Below, piece by piece: positions 45,890-55,080 of a stretch of DNA of 64,000 bases. Both the position numbers and the translations under genes were made by a program. Location: contig NZ_CP035501.1 of NCBI RefSeq assembly GCF_004135585.1, positions 3,171,501 to 3,235,500 of the forward strand, written 5' to 3'. The first letter of the stretch is position 1. Each line of letters begins with the position of its first letter. The notes below the pieces were generated by a model that was given only the letters and a program-made list of their open reading frames with translations, had not been told where the DNA came from and did not search any database. This stretch comes from Sphingosinicella sp. BN140058. Lineage in GTDB: Bacteria; Pseudomonadota; Alphaproteobacteria; Sphingomonadales; Sphingomonadaceae.

Positions 45890-46843
45890 TCATCCTGCTG
45901 CCTGCCGCGACAGGTTCGCATCGACGCCGTCCGCCGGCGTGCGGGCGTCGCGTTCCGGCCGCGCAAGGTCCGGCCGGATCGCGAACCAGGCGGCGGCGAG
46001 GAGGACGGCCATGCCCGCGACCTGGGTGCGCGTGACCGCTTCCGCGAAGACGAGATGGCCGGCCGCGACCGCGACGACGGAGGAGACGAAGGCGTAGGAA
46101 CCGGAGCGGGACGATCCCCAGACCCGCAGCAGGTGCAGGTAGATGGTGTAGCCGAGCAGCGAGCCGAACAGGACGAGGAACAGCCAGCCGCCGATCGCCG
46201 GCGCCGGCCAGGCGGTGCGGAGCATCGCCGGCGCGCGCGGCTCGACCAGGAGAGCGACGCCCAGGAGCAGGGCACCGCCGATCACCATGGTGACACAGGC
46301 GAGCCAGAGGGAGCTGTAGCGGGCCATCAGCGGACGCGAGAGCACGGCGCCCCAGCCGTAGACGATTGCCGCCCCGGACACGGCGGCCAGCCCCGCCAGA
46401 CTGGAGCCCTCGGTCGTCGCCGCGGGCGCGAACAGGATGACGATGCCGGCGACGCCGAGGGCGATCGCCGCGGCGCGTCGCCGGCTGAAGCGCTCGTCGC
46501 CGAGCAGCAGCGCGAAGGCGAGGAGGGCGACCGGGGTCAGCGACATCTCCAGCACCGCGGCTAGCCCTGAGGAGACATATTGCACGCCCCAGAAGAGCAG
46601 GCCGTAGCAGGTGGTCATGACGAGGAGCGACACGGCGAGCAGGCGCGGGACATCCGCGAGCGCCGGAAGCGCCAGCGACCGGCGCATAGCGAGCCCGGCG
46701 GCGAGCACCAGGCCTGCGGCGAGGAAGCGGGTGCCGGCGAAGAGCAGCGGCGGGACCGTCTCGATCCCGAACTTCATCGCGATCCAGGTCGTGCCCCAGA
46801 TCGCGCAGAGCAAAAGGAAGAGCAGGATCTCGCGTGGGGCCAT
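45890..46843 (-). CDS. EamA/DMT family transporter
   Basis: A 317-residue inner-membrane protein with ten predicted helices in two EamA halves. The first opens EILLFLLLCAIWGTTWIAMKFGIE, the second SGAAIVYGWGAVLSRPLM, and the family's typical EPRAP and HLLRVWGSSRSGSYAFVSSVVAV segments are present. It probably exports a metabolite or amino acid. The ATG at 46843 begins the first helix; the upstream extension is not credible. It is divergent from the Crp/Fnr gene across 422 bp with no other gene. Confidence 0.88.
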   Translation of the reverse strand: MAPREILLFLLLCAIWGTTWIAMKFGIETVPPLLFAGTRFLAAGLVLAAGLAMRRSLALPALADVPRLLAVSLLVMTTCYGLLFWGVQYVSSGLAAVLEMSLTPVALLAFALLLGDERFSRRRAAAIALGVAGIVILFAPAATTEGSSLAGLAAVSGAAIVYGWGAVLSRPLMARYSSLWLACVTMVIGGALLLGVALLVEPRAPAMLRTAWPAPAIGGWLFLVLFGSLLGYTIYLHLLRVWGSSRSGSYAFVSSVVAVAAGHLVFAEAVTRTQVAGMAVLLAAAWFAIRPDLARPERDARTPADGVDANLSRQAAG

Positions 46844-47265
46844 CTTCTGGATCAGGATCCGGCGCGCGGCCGCGGCGGGACTTCGGCACGCGCCGCCGCT
46901 TCGGAACTGCGGGAGAGATGAGGGCACGGCATTGCAAAGCCTCTAACCGCAGTCGCCCGCGCCCGCTCAATGAAATGCGGGCGCCGGAGATAAGCCAGTC
47001 TTATCAAGTCGGGAACGGAATCATGTCGGACGGGCAGATCGGATCGTGCAGAGATCGCTTGCATCGCTTGCGTGTCGGAAAAATTCTGCGCCAAGCAGAC
47101 CGGCCCGGCTGTCGAGGGCCGGGGCTGGTCGTCCCTGGCCGCTCCAGAGGTCTCTCCGAACAGGGTTGCGGCCGCGCTCGTGGCGGGGGCATCCATTTCG
47201 CGGCGGGAACGGCAATGGCGGTTCTGCATTTTTCCGCAACGAACAAAGATGGACACGCACACTCC

Positions 47266-47994
47266 ATGACCAGCGACGGTTCGCCTTTCGACCCGCTCAT
47301 TGCCAAGCTGCGGCGGCTTGCGCCGATCGACGACGCCGATGAGGCAGCCCTTCTTGCCCTGCCGCATCGCGTCGGCCGCGCCCGGGCGCGCGACTATCTG
47401 GTGCGCGAGGGATCGAGGCCGCAGGAATGCTGCGCGCTCCTCGAAGGCTATGCGGCCCGGAGCAAATTGGGTTTCAACGGCGGCCGCCAGATCGTCTCCT
47501 TCCACATTCCGGGCGACCTGCTCGACATCCAGCATCTGTTCCTGGAACGCGCCGATCACAACGTCCAGGTGATCAGCGAGGCAACCCTGCTCTGGGTGTC
47601 GATGCCCGCCCTGCGCGCACTGGCGACGGAGCGGCCGGCGATCGGCACCGCCTTGTGGCGGGATGCGCTGATCGACGCCTCGATCTTCCGCGAATGGATC
47701 TTGAACGTCGGCCGCCGGGACGCGAAGTCGCGCATCGCGCACATGCTGTGCGAGTTCATCGTGCGACGGTCGGCTGCGGGCCTGGGCACGCCCGAGCATA
47801 CCCGATTGCCGTTCACCCAGGAGGAGATCGGCGATGCGACCGGACTGACCTCGGTGCACGTCAACCGGATGCTGCGCGAGCTTGCAGAAGCGGGATTGAT
47901 CGCACGGAACGGCCGCGCTCTCGAAATCGTGGATTGGGACGGCTTCCGCCGTGCCGCGGGTTTCGACGCCGCTTACCTTCACGCGGCCGCCTGA
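47266..47994 (+). CDS. Crp/Fnr family transcriptional regulator
   Basis: A 242-residue protein. A cyclic-nucleotide-binding fold (YLVREGSRPQECCALLEGYAARSKLGFNGGRQIVSFHIPGDLLDIQHLFLERADHNVQVISEATLLWV) is joined to a Crp-type HTH (LPFTQEEIGDATGLTSVHVNRMLRELAEAGLIARNGRALEI). The Fnr iron-sulphur cysteine set is absent, so the signal is unknown. The ATG at 47266 is chosen by domain fit. A small DUF6894-type gene follows 20 bp later. Confidence 0.87.
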   Translation: MTSDGSPFDPLIAKLRRLAPIDDADEAALLALPHRVGRARARDYLVREGSRPQECCALLEGYAARSKLGFNGGRQIVSFHIPGDLLDIQHLFLERADHNVQVISEATLLWVSMPALRALATERPAIGTALWRDALIDASIFREWILNVGRRDAKSRIAHMLCEFIVRRSAAGLGTPEHTRLPFTQEEIGDATGLTSVHVNRMLRELAEAGLIARNGRALEIVDWDGFRRAAGFDAAYLHAAA

Positions 47995-48014
47995 ACGGGG
48001 AAGGCAGACACGGC

Positions 48015-48266
48015 ATGACGAACATGAACCGATATTTTCTCCACCTCCACGAATGCGGCACCGTCATCGAGGATGCCGAGGGCGTCGAATATGCTTCGCT
48101 GGCCGAGGCTCGGGAGTTTGCCGTGGCCAGTGCCCGGGACGTGATGGCCGGCGAGGTGCTCGAGGGCCGCTTGTGCCTGGACTGCCATATCGTGATCACG
48201 GACGACGGGGCGACGGAGCTGGCGCGGGTGAATTTCCGCGATGCCCTGGTGGTGCGGGGCCGGTAA
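48015..48266 (+). CDS. DUF6894-like small protein
   Basis: An 83-residue protein reading RYFLHLHECGTVIEDAEGVEYASLAEAREFAVASARDVMAGEVLEGRLCLDCHIVITDDG. This is the compact strand-helix pattern of the abundant alphaproteobacterial DUF6894 family, whose function is not known. It lies 20 bp behind the Crp/Fnr regulator and is probably co-transcribed with it. Confidence 0.75.
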   Translation: MTNMNRYFLHLHECGTVIEDAEGVEYASLAEAREFAVASARDVMAGEVLEGRLCLDCHIVITDDGATELARVNFRDALVVRGR

Positions 48267-48582
48267 GGCGATCGGGTCGGATCGGACTCGGCAATCCGGA
48301 CCACCGGCGCCGGCAGCGTCCCCGTGGCCGTCCGAGATTGGGGCGAATGAAGCGCACCTGTCGGACCGGCGTCGCAATCGGTCACGCTTCAGGTCTTCGT
48401 AGAACAGCAGCGCTGTGGTGAATCGTACGCCCAATCCCGGCGTGGCGATTGAAGGGAGACGGCGGAGGCACCAGCGCCAAGGTGGATACCGGCGTGACGG
48501 CGCTGCCATGCTGCCGCCACCTGCGCCGGCAACCAGAAGTTTACCCGCCAGGATTAGTGATGGGTCGGGGGGCTCAGCGACC
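48267..48582. other. Non-coding gap before the 672-residue gene
   Basis: No gene is supported. An in-frame extension of the next gene runs through it, but its residues are low-complexity Arg/Pro/Gly and lack a ribosome-binding site. No clear terminator or operator was found. Confidence 0.4.
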
Positions 48583-50601
48583 ATGTTGAAGATCGACGCC
48601 AGGCGCCATGGGGACGACGTCACCGTAATGACCGTCACCGAAGATCAGCGGGAAATCTGGCGGTTCGAGGTCGACGACGACTGGCTCGGCTGCGGCGCCG
48701 GGCGCGACCATGTCTGGGTCGGCGATCGCGACGGCACGATCACCCTCTACGACGCCCGGCAGCGGCGGAAATCCGGCGCGGTGTTCGTGCCGCGGGGGAA
48801 AGAATGGCAACCGGCCTCGATCAGCAGGGATGGCCGCCGCCTCTACCTGTTCCAGCCGATCGAGACGGAGGAGAGCTCGACGCTGCACGTGATCGACCTG
48901 GAGGCAGGCCGCATCGTCGCCAGCCATGCGGGCATCCCGGGGCATCTCGACGCGTATCCCGCCGAACGGCCCGATGGACGGCTGCTGCTCACCGGGTTGA
49001 AGCGGCCCGGCACCCCGGGGATCACCGTCGTCACCATCGATCCGGCGGACGGAGAGCGCACGGAGGAGGTCCTCGGCGACGGCCCGCCGAGCGACCGGGT
49101 CATCGCCTCGCCCGATGGGCGCTATCTGTTGCGGCGCGATCTCACCATGATGCCGCGGAGATCCCTCGGAGGTGCGCCGCGCCGCCTGTTCGGCTTCGGG
49201 CGCCGCAGCGGGCAAGCTGGTGAGGTCCATTACGGCCTGGTCTGGCAGGTCTGGGAGGCGAGTCCGCTGCGCTTCGTGCGGCGGATCGTCGCGCAATGGA
49301 TGCGCGCCGAGGAACTGCTGGACGCCTTCTATTTCGGAACGCGGCTGCCCCCGGCCGAAGCGGCCCGGTGCCGGCGCGCGCTCTGGGACACGGTTGCCGA
49401 CACGCTGGGCGCCCCCAACGCCCCGCCCGAAGGCGGTCCGCCGCCGCCGGAGGCGTTCCGAACGGACATATTCGACGAGGACGAAATGCTGAGGCTCGTC
49501 GGGGACAGCGTCGAGAACCTCCGTACCTCCCCGCTCATTTCGAAGTTCCGGGGCTGGCAGCCGGACGGCGAAGCTTTCTGGGTCGCGACGGCCCATTACC
49601 TCACCTGCGTCGGACTGGATGGCTCGGTCTCGCCGCGTCTCTCTCTCGAACGAAAAGGGCTCGAGTCCACCGTTGTCCTGGAGAGCGCCTGTTCGTTCAA
49701 AGACATCCGCGCGCTGGACGGGCGCAAGGCCGAAGTGCGCTATGACGACGGCACGGCCATCCTCGACGGGGCGCCGTCTTCCGACATCGTCCGCGCCGTC
49801 CCGCTGGAGGCGGATCAGTGGTGCGCCGCCCCGCCGCCGCCGCCGCCGGCTGCGCCCGACCCGCGCGGCAATCGCCTGTCGATCCCGCTTGCCGGCTGGT
49901 CCGGCGCTGCGGTCGAGGAGGCGATCGATGCCCTGGCCGCCGAGATGGATGTCTCGCTCGCGGCGCGCGCGGAGGAAGGGGAGGTCTGCCTGACGTTCCA
50001 GGACGGGGAGGAAAGCATCGCCGAGACGGCGTTCTTCGACCGCGTCGCCGAACAGGTCCCGAGCGCCGCCCCCGCGCTGCGCCGGCTGATCGAGCGCTTC
50101 GTGGCGGTGGCGCGGGACAGCGAATTCCTGTTCTCCGATGCCGAGAACGGCCACGGCTTCCTGTCCCATGCCGTCCTCGCGCTCGGCCTGCTCGATCGCG
50201 AGGCGCTGCCGGTCATCCAATCCTACGGGCGGGTGGTCGACCGCGAGCACGAATATGACTTCGCCGGCCTGGTGGTGCCGCGGCTGATCGCGGCGCATGG
50301 CTGGAGCGACGCGATGATCGACTTCGTGTTCTGGGTCATGATCCGCAACTATTTCAACACGTTGCAGGATTTCACCATCGTCTGGCAAGACTGGGGATTG
50401 CGCGACGCGCTGATCGCGCAGGATCCGGAGGTGGTTGCGCGGCGGGTCGCCACGCTGCACCGCCGGGATCTCAAATCCGGCCGGTTCGCAGCCGGGCGGC
50501 GCAAAGGCGGACTTGCCCAACTGGCCTCCGACATCGCTAAGCCGCACGAACCCTGGCTCGCCGCCTTCCTCCGCGAAGCGAAGAGGTGCCTTGCCGCGTG
50601 A
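48583..50601 (+). CDS. Large protein of unknown function with beta-propeller-like N-terminus
   Basis: A 672-residue protein without a signal or membrane segment. The first ~200 residues show propeller-like blades (DHVWVGDRDGTITLYDARQ; RDGRRLYLFQPIETEESSTLHVIDLEAGRIVASHAG; DGRLLLTGLKRPGTPGITVVTIDPADGERTEE). A charged middle and a CAAPPPPPPAAPDPRG linker follow, then a helical C-terminal domain ending HRRDLKSGRFAAGRRKGG. The family was not recognised; it may be a regulatory or scaffold protein. The ATG at 48583 starts the conserved-looking part. Confidence 0.6.
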   Translation: MLKIDARRHGDDVTVMTVTEDQREIWRFEVDDDWLGCGAGRDHVWVGDRDGTITLYDARQRRKSGAVFVPRGKEWQPASISRDGRRLYLFQPIETEESSTLHVIDLEAGRIVASHAGIPGHLDAYPAERPDGRLLLTGLKRPGTPGITVVTIDPADGERTEEVLGDGPPSDRVIASPDGRYLLRRDLTMMPRRSLGGAPRRLFGFGRRSGQAGEVHYGLVWQVWEASPLRFVRRIVAQWMRAEELLDAFYFGTRLPPAEAARCRRALWDTVADTLGAPNAPPEGGPPPPEAFRTDIFDEDEMLRLVGDSVENLRTSPLISKFRGWQPDGEAFWVATAHYLTCVGLDGSVSPRLSLERKGLESTVVLESACSFKDIRALDGRKAEVRYDDGTAILDGAPSSDIVRAVPLEADQWCAAPPPPPPAAPDPRGNRLSIPLAGWSGAAVEEAIDALAAEMDVSLAARAEEGEVCLTFQDGEESIAETAFFDRVAEQVPSAAPALRRLIERFVAVARDSEFLFSDAENGHGFLSHAVLALGLLDREALPVIQSYGRVVDREHEYDFAGLVVPRLIAAHGWSDAMIDFVFWVMIRNYFNTLQDFTIVWQDWGLRDALIAQDPEVVARRVATLHRRDLKSGRFAAGRRKGGLAQLASDIAKPHEPWLAAFLREAKRCLAA

Positions 50602-50679
50602 GGCTCCCAGGGAAGCTGGGAGCATTGCCGTTGGCGGCTCGACCGCCGCGCCCCCGGCGATTTCCCCGCGCGAGGAATG

Positions 50680-50697
50680 CTGAAGTCCGGACTTGAC
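50680..50697. promoter_or_regulatory. Operator-like dyad 1 upstream of the SRPBCC/ArsR pair
   Basis: CTGAAGTCCGGACTTGAC is a near-dyad (CTGAAGT-N4-ACTTGAC) matching the perfect site 37 bp downstream in its left half. It overlaps a TTGACT -35-like hexamer. Confidence 0.45.
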
Positions 50698-50716
50698 TAT
50701 AGCTTCTTGCCTGATA

Positions 50717-50734
50717 CTGAAGTGTTGACTTCAG
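50717..50734. promoter_or_regulatory. Operator-like dyad 2, perfect CTGAAGT-N4-ACTTCAG
   Basis: CTGAAGTGTTGACTTCAG has 7-bp perfect arms, 15 bp before the SRPBCC start codon. It is the size of an ArsR-type operator, and the downstream ArsR gene would make the unit self-repressing. Confidence 0.6.
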
Positions 50735-50749
50735 CAAAGGAGAGTCGCC

Positions 50750-51220
50750 GTGTCTGCCAATGTGATCCATTCGAGCTTCTCGATCTCGCGTGTCCTGCCG
50801 GCGCCGGCCGCGCGGGTGTTCGAGGCCTTTGCCGATCCGGACATCAAGCGACGCTGGTTCGCCGAAGGGGACCAGCATGAGGTCGAGGAATTCGCCGCCG
50901 ATCTGCGCGAGTGCGCGACCGAGCGGCTGCGCTACCGCTTTCGTGAGGGGACGCCGTTCGCGGGCCACGCGGTGACCAATGTCGACACGGTGCTGAACGT
51001 GGTGCCGGAGCAAAGGATCGTCTGGGCCTCCAAGATGGCGTTCGGCGAGGCGGTGATCTCGGCCGCGTTGATGACCGCCGAATTGCTGCCGCACGCCGAC
51101 GGCACCGAGCTGGTGCTGACCTTCCAGGGTGCCTTCTTCGAAGGCGCCGATGGTCCCGAGATCCGGGAGATGGGGTGCCGGGTGTTGCTCGAACGGCTGG
51201 AGGCCGTGCTAAGGGCGTAG
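50750..51220 (+). CDS. SRPBCC/AHSA1 family protein
   Basis: A 156-residue START/AHSA1-fold protein (FSISRVLPAPAARVFEAFADPDIKRRWFAEG...; TVLNVVPEQRIVWASKM; terminal VLLERLEAVLRA). It starts with GTG at 50750 after GGAGAG. AHSA1-like proteins paired with ArsR regulators are common and are thought to bind small hydrophobic ligands. The regulator gene begins immediately after the stop, so the two are co-transcribed. Confidence 0.88.
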   Translation: MSANVIHSSFSISRVLPAPAARVFEAFADPDIKRRWFAEGDQHEVEEFAADLRECATERLRYRFREGTPFAGHAVTNVDTVLNVVPEQRIVWASKMAFGEAVISAALMTAELLPHADGTELVLTFQGAFFEGADGPEIREMGCRVLLERLEAVLRA

Positions 51221-51221
51221 C

Positions 51222-51548
51222 ATGGATCGACCCGACAGCAGCGACGCGGATCGGATCTTCCAGGCGCTTGGCGATGCGACCCGGCGGCGGCTGATCGACC
51301 TGCTCGGCGGCGGGCCGCGGTCGGTGTCGGAGCTCGCCGGGCCGCTGGAGGTGACGGTGACGGCGGTGATGCAGCATCTGCGCGTGCTGGAGGAATGCGG
51401 GCTGGTCGCGACCGAGAAGATCGGCCGGGTGCGGGCGTGCCGGCTGCGGCCCGAGGGGCTGGACGTGCTCGACGGGTGGATCCGGGCGCGGCGATCGAGG
51501 TGGGAGCATCGGCTGGACGCATTGGCGGAGATCCTGCGGGAGCCCTGA
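51222..51548 (+). CDS. ArsR family transcriptional regulator
   Basis: A 108-residue winged-helix repressor: RIFQALGDATRRRLIDLLGGGPRSVSELAGPLEVTVTAVMQHLRVLEECGLVATEKIGRVRACRLRPEGL. No metal-binding CVC motif is present, which is typical of the ArsR type paired with AHSA1 proteins. One base separates it from the SRPBCC stop. It presumably binds the dyads at 50680-50734. Confidence 0.9.
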   Translation: MDRPDSSDADRIFQALGDATRRRLIDLLGGGPRSVSELAGPLEVTVTAVMQHLRVLEECGLVATEKIGRVRACRLRPEGLDVLDGWIRARRSRWEHRLDALAEILREP

Positions 51549-51581
51549 GGGACAGCCGAAAGCGGGGCATCGCTGCTTCGC

Positions 51582-51791
51582 TCAGCGGAGGCGCGTGGCG
51601 ATGTTCGGAACCAGATAGGCCAGTCCGCCTGCACCGATCGCGAAGAGGATGACTGCGGTGATCGCCAGATCCGACAGGATTGTCGGCAGTCCCAGGATCA
51701 GAGCGGCGGCGACGGTGACCAGGGCGGACGCGAGAATGATCGCGAGCACTTGCCGGATGTCCGAGCGGGCCGCCTGCTGTCCTGTCGTCAC
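51582..51791 (-). CDS. Small two-helix membrane protein
   Basis: A 69-residue protein with two hydrophobic helices (VLAIILASALVTVAAALILG; LAITAVILFAIGAGGLAYLV) separated by a short polar loop. GTG at 51791 follows a very strong GGAGG. No family was recognised. The 170 bp between it and the SDR gene are empty. Confidence 0.65.
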   Translation of the reverse strand: MTTGQQAARSDIRQVLAIILASALVTVAAALILGLPTILSDLAITAVILFAIGAGGLAYLVPNIATRLR

Positions 51792-51964
51792 GGAGACCTC
51801 CTGTCATCGGGCACCGGCGGCCCAGGACCGTTTTGCGCCGCCGGGCCGCGCGGCGGAATCGTACGGAGGTGCAGTCGGCCTATCCCTTGGTATGCCCGAT
51901 GCGACCGTGGTCGCATCGGCGGGCCCGGCCGTGGACGGGGCCACCCGTCCACGGCCGAACCGGG

Positions 51965-52717
51965 TCAGAACTGGACTTCGCCGCCGTCGACGAAGAGTTC
52001 GGCGCCGTTGACGAAGCTGGCCTCGTCCGAGGCGAGGAACAGGGCCATGTTGGCGACTTCCTCGGGACGGCCGAGGCGGCCGAGCGGCACGGAGGCAGCG
52101 AGGCCGGCGCGGAGCTCTCTCTCCTGTTCGGCGTCGGCGGCGAGGCCGAGCAGGCCCGGGGTCTCGATCGGGCCGGGGCTGATCACGTTGACCCGGACGC
52201 CGCGCTGCTTGAGATCGAGCATCCAGCTGCGCGCCAGGTTGCGGACCGCCGCCTTGGTGGCGCTGTAGAGGCTGAACGCCGCCGTGCCCTTGATCGTGGT
52301 CGAGGAGCCGGTGAGGATAACCGACGCGCCTTCCTTCAGCAGCGGCAGCGCCTTCTGCACGGTGAAGATGGTGCCCTTCACATTGGTGCCGAAGGTCTTC
52401 TCGTAATCCTCCTCGGTGATCTCGCCGATCGGCGCGAACGAACCGCCGCCGGCATTGGCCATGAGGATGTCGATCTGGGCGTGCTTCTGCTGAACCGCGT
52501 CGTACAGGCGGTCGATGTCGGCGAGGACCGACATGTCGGCGCGGACACCGACGGTGCCGTGGCCGATGGCGGCGACCGCCGCGTCGAGCTCGGCCTGGCG
52601 GCGGCCGGTGATGAAGACCGCGGCGCCCTCAGCCGCGAAACGCTGCGCGACGGCGAGGCCGATGCCGGTCGTGCCGCCGGTGACGACCGCAACCTTGTTG
52701 GTGAGCCGTTTCGTCAT
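51965..52717 (-). CDS. SDR family oxidoreductase
   Basis: A 250-residue short-chain dehydrogenase: cofactor motif VVTGGTTGIGLAVA, NAG at ILMANAGGG, catalytic Ser in LTGSSTTIKG and YSATK (Tyr/Lys), and a terminal FVNGAELFVDGG. The Arg in TGRRQAEL after strand 2 suggests NADPH preference. It is divergent from a LysR gene 112 bp away, which probably controls it. The substrate is unknown. Confidence 0.92.
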   Translation of the reverse strand: MTKRLTNKVAVVTGGTTGIGLAVAQRFAAEGAAVFITGRRQAELDAAVAAIGHGTVGVRADMSVLADIDRLYDAVQQKHAQIDILMANAGGGSFAPIGEITEEDYEKTFGTNVKGTIFTVQKALPLLKEGASVILTGSSTTIKGTAAFSLYSATKAAVRNLARSWMLDLKQRGVRVNVISPGPIETPGLLGLAADAEQERELRAGLAASVPLGRLGRPEEVANMALFLASDEASFVNGAELFVDGGEVQF

Positions 52718-52829
52718 TGTCTGTCTCCTGCCGGGCGGGGATGCCCGTTGCCAACAGGATCTATTCCCGGGACGATGCGTGCGGTAGACGGCGGAAGCGC
52801 GACTCTGCGTTCCATATTCAGGACGATCG

Positions 52830-53735
52830 ATGGCCGATCTCGATGATTATGTGCTGTTCGCGGGGGTGGTGGAGCATCAAGGCTTCGCGCCGGCCGGGCG
52901 AGCGATGGGGGTGCCGAAGTCGAAGCTCAGCCGCCGCATCGCCGGGCTCGAGGACCGGCTGGGCGTGCGGCTGATCGAGCGATCCACCCGCCGCTTCCGG
53001 GTCACCGAGATCGGCCAGGCCTTGTACGAACATTGCCGCACGATCGTGCTCGAACTGGAGCGGGCCCGCGCGGTGACGGCGGAGGCGCTCGCCGAGCCGC
53101 AGGGGCAGGTGCGCTTCAGCTGTCCGAGCGGCCTCGTCGCGCCGCTGGCGGGGAGCCTGCCGGAGTTCCTGAGGCGCTACCCCAAGGTGAATCTGCAGAT
53201 CGTCGCGACCGACCGCGGCGTCGACCTGATCCGCGAGCGGATCGACGTCGCGCTGCGGGTGCGGACCCGGATCGAAAGCGATGCGTCGCTGACGATGCGC
53301 ACGCTGACCCGCTCGCGCCGGATCCTGGTCGCCGCCCCAGCGCTGGCCGAGGGCATCGGCAGCCGTATCGAGGAGCTCGCCGGCGTGCCGACCCTGAGCT
53401 CGACCGAGCTCAGCGGTCCCGTGACCTGGAACCTGGTTGCGGAGGATGGAGCCTTGTTCGACCTGCCGCACGAGCCGCGTTTCCGTTGCGAGGATTTCGG
53501 CGCGCTACGGGCGGCGGCGGCCGCTGGGCTCGGCGTGGCGTTGCTTCCCGACCATGTCTGCTGGCCCGATCTCGATGCGGGCCGGCTGGTGCGGCTGTTC
53601 CCGGACTGGCACGCCCAGGAGGGGATCGTCCACCTGGTCTTCACCACCCGCCGCGGCCTGCCGCCGGCGGTGCGCGCGTTCATCGATCATCTCGCCGTCA
53701 CCTTCCAGAGCGGCGTGCTGGCGCCGCGGAGCTGA
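52830..53735 (+). CDS. LysR family transcriptional regulator
   Basis: A 301-residue regulator with the N-terminal HTH DYVLFAGVVEHQGFAPAGRAMGVPKSKLSRRIAGLEDRLGVRLIERSTRRFRVTEIG and a periplasmic-binding-like effector domain (VRFSCPSGLVAPLAGSLPEFLRRYPKVNLQIVATDRGVDLIRERIDVALRV). It is divergently paired with the SDR oxidoreductase, a classical LysR layout. Confidence 0.92.
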   Translation: MADLDDYVLFAGVVEHQGFAPAGRAMGVPKSKLSRRIAGLEDRLGVRLIERSTRRFRVTEIGQALYEHCRTIVLELERARAVTAEALAEPQGQVRFSCPSGLVAPLAGSLPEFLRRYPKVNLQIVATDRGVDLIRERIDVALRVRTRIESDASLTMRTLTRSRRILVAAPALAEGIGSRIEELAGVPTLSSTELSGPVTWNLVAEDGALFDLPHEPRFRCEDFGALRAAAAAGLGVALLPDHVCWPDLDAGRLVRLFPDWHAQEGIVHLVFTTRRGLPPAVRAFIDHLAVTFQSGVLAPRS

Positions 53736-53782
53736 AGCGCGGGCTGCGAGAAAACCGTTCGTCCGAAGTTTGTGCTTCGGTC

Positions 53783-54634
53783 TCAGCCCGGACGGTCGCC
53801 CATGCGTTCGCCAAGCCGCACCGGGCGTTCCGGCGCCCAGTCGGGGTTGAAGGCGATCGTGTCGGCCGGGAACAGCATCACGATCGTCGAGCCGAGCAGG
53901 AAACGGCCCATCTCCGCGCCCTTGTTCAGCACGATCGGATCTTCGTCGTAGCGCCATTCGGACAGGCGGCCGGTGCGCTTCGGGTTGACGACGCCGTGCC
54001 AGACCGTCGCCATGCTGCCGACGATGGTGGCGCCGACCAGCACCATCACGAACGGGCCGTGCTCGGGCGAGTCGAACACGCAGACCACGCGCTCGTTGCG
54101 GGCGAACAGGCCGGGCACGCCGCGGGCGGTGGTGGGGTTCACCGAATAGAGGCTGCCGGGCACGTAGATCATCCGAACGAGCCGGCCGTCGCACGGCATG
54201 TGCAGCCGGTGGTAATCCTTCGGCGAGAGGTAGAGGTTGGCGAAGCTGCCGTGGCGGAAGCGGGCGGCGAGCGACGCGTCGCCGCCGACCAGCTCGGTGG
54301 TGGTGAAACGATGGCCCTTGGCCTGGAGAATATGGTGATCGTCGATCGCGCCGAACTGGCTGATCGCGCCGTCGACCGGGCAGACGAAATCGGCTTCCGC
54401 CAGCGGCCGCGCGCCGTCCCGCAGCGGCCGCGAGAAGAAATCGTTGAAGCTCTTGTAGCCGGCGACGTCGGGATCCGCCGCCTCGCTCATGTCGACCCCG
54501 TATCTGGCGACGAACCAGCGGATCAGCCGCGTTGTCACCGCGCCATGCTGCCCGCCGGCGACACGGCCGGCGAGGGTGGTCAGGCCCTGCTTGGGCAGCA
54601 GATGCTGGACCAGGATCTTCAGGCGATCGGGCAT
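53783..54634 (-). CDS. psd: Phosphatidylserine decarboxylase
   Basis: A 283-residue PSD proenzyme. The hallmark FLLGSTIVMLFP contains the LGST site at which the chain self-cleaves to make the pyruvoyl group. Other conserved parts are YKSFNDFFSRPLRDGARP, CPVDGAISQ, YHRLHMPCDG, YSVNPTTARGVPGLFARNERVV and VLVGATIVGS. It makes phosphatidylethanolamine at the inner membrane. An ATG at 54634 with GAGG upstream is used rather than the TTG at 54640. Confidence 0.95.
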   Translation of the reverse strand: MPDRLKILVQHLLPKQGLTTLAGRVAGGQHGAVTTRLIRWFVARYGVDMSEAADPDVAGYKSFNDFFSRPLRDGARPLAEADFVCPVDGAISQFGAIDDHHILQAKGHRFTTTELVGGDASLAARFRHGSFANLYLSPKDYHRLHMPCDGRLVRMIYVPGSLYSVNPTTARGVPGLFARNERVVCVFDSPEHGPFVMVLVGATIVGSMATVWHGVVNPKRTGRLSEWRYDEDPIVLNKGAEMGRFLLGSTIVMLFPADTIAFNPDWAPERPVRLGERMGDRPG

Positions 54635-55080
54635 GGGCAATCCTCGTGACGTGCGGCGGCCTTAGCGCGGCGCGGCCGGGAGGTGAAATCGTCTTTGTAC
54701 GTTGCGGCGGACAAGAGGACGGACTCTCCAGCGTAAGCGAGCGGGAGCGGCTCCGGTTCGATCTCTGCTGTTCCGGAGACATCCTGTGCGCCGCAGGCGT
54801 ACGCATAACGTGTGCGCACTTTCTCGTGCTAAGACCTTCAGGCACGCGGTCGCTTCCCGCGGCGTTGGCGCTGAAATAGAATGAGTTCTTAGATTGGTGT
54901 TCAAGTTGTGCGTAGGCCAGGAACGCTCGGCCTCGGCGACTGCTGCTGCATCAAGATTCTCCCCGCAAGGCGGAGAGGGGAGCCGTCGCCGAGAGGCGGT
55001 GGTGGAGGTGGTGCGGAGACCGGCATGGGTCGCGCCTCCCAAGCTCCGAGTGGGGCTCGCGCCCCTCTCCAACGCCCTGC

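Noticed and set aside
54696..54900. Possible tRNA or small RNA upstream of psd
   Set aside because: No cloverleaf, anticodon arm or TTCGAATC-type loop could be folded by eye.
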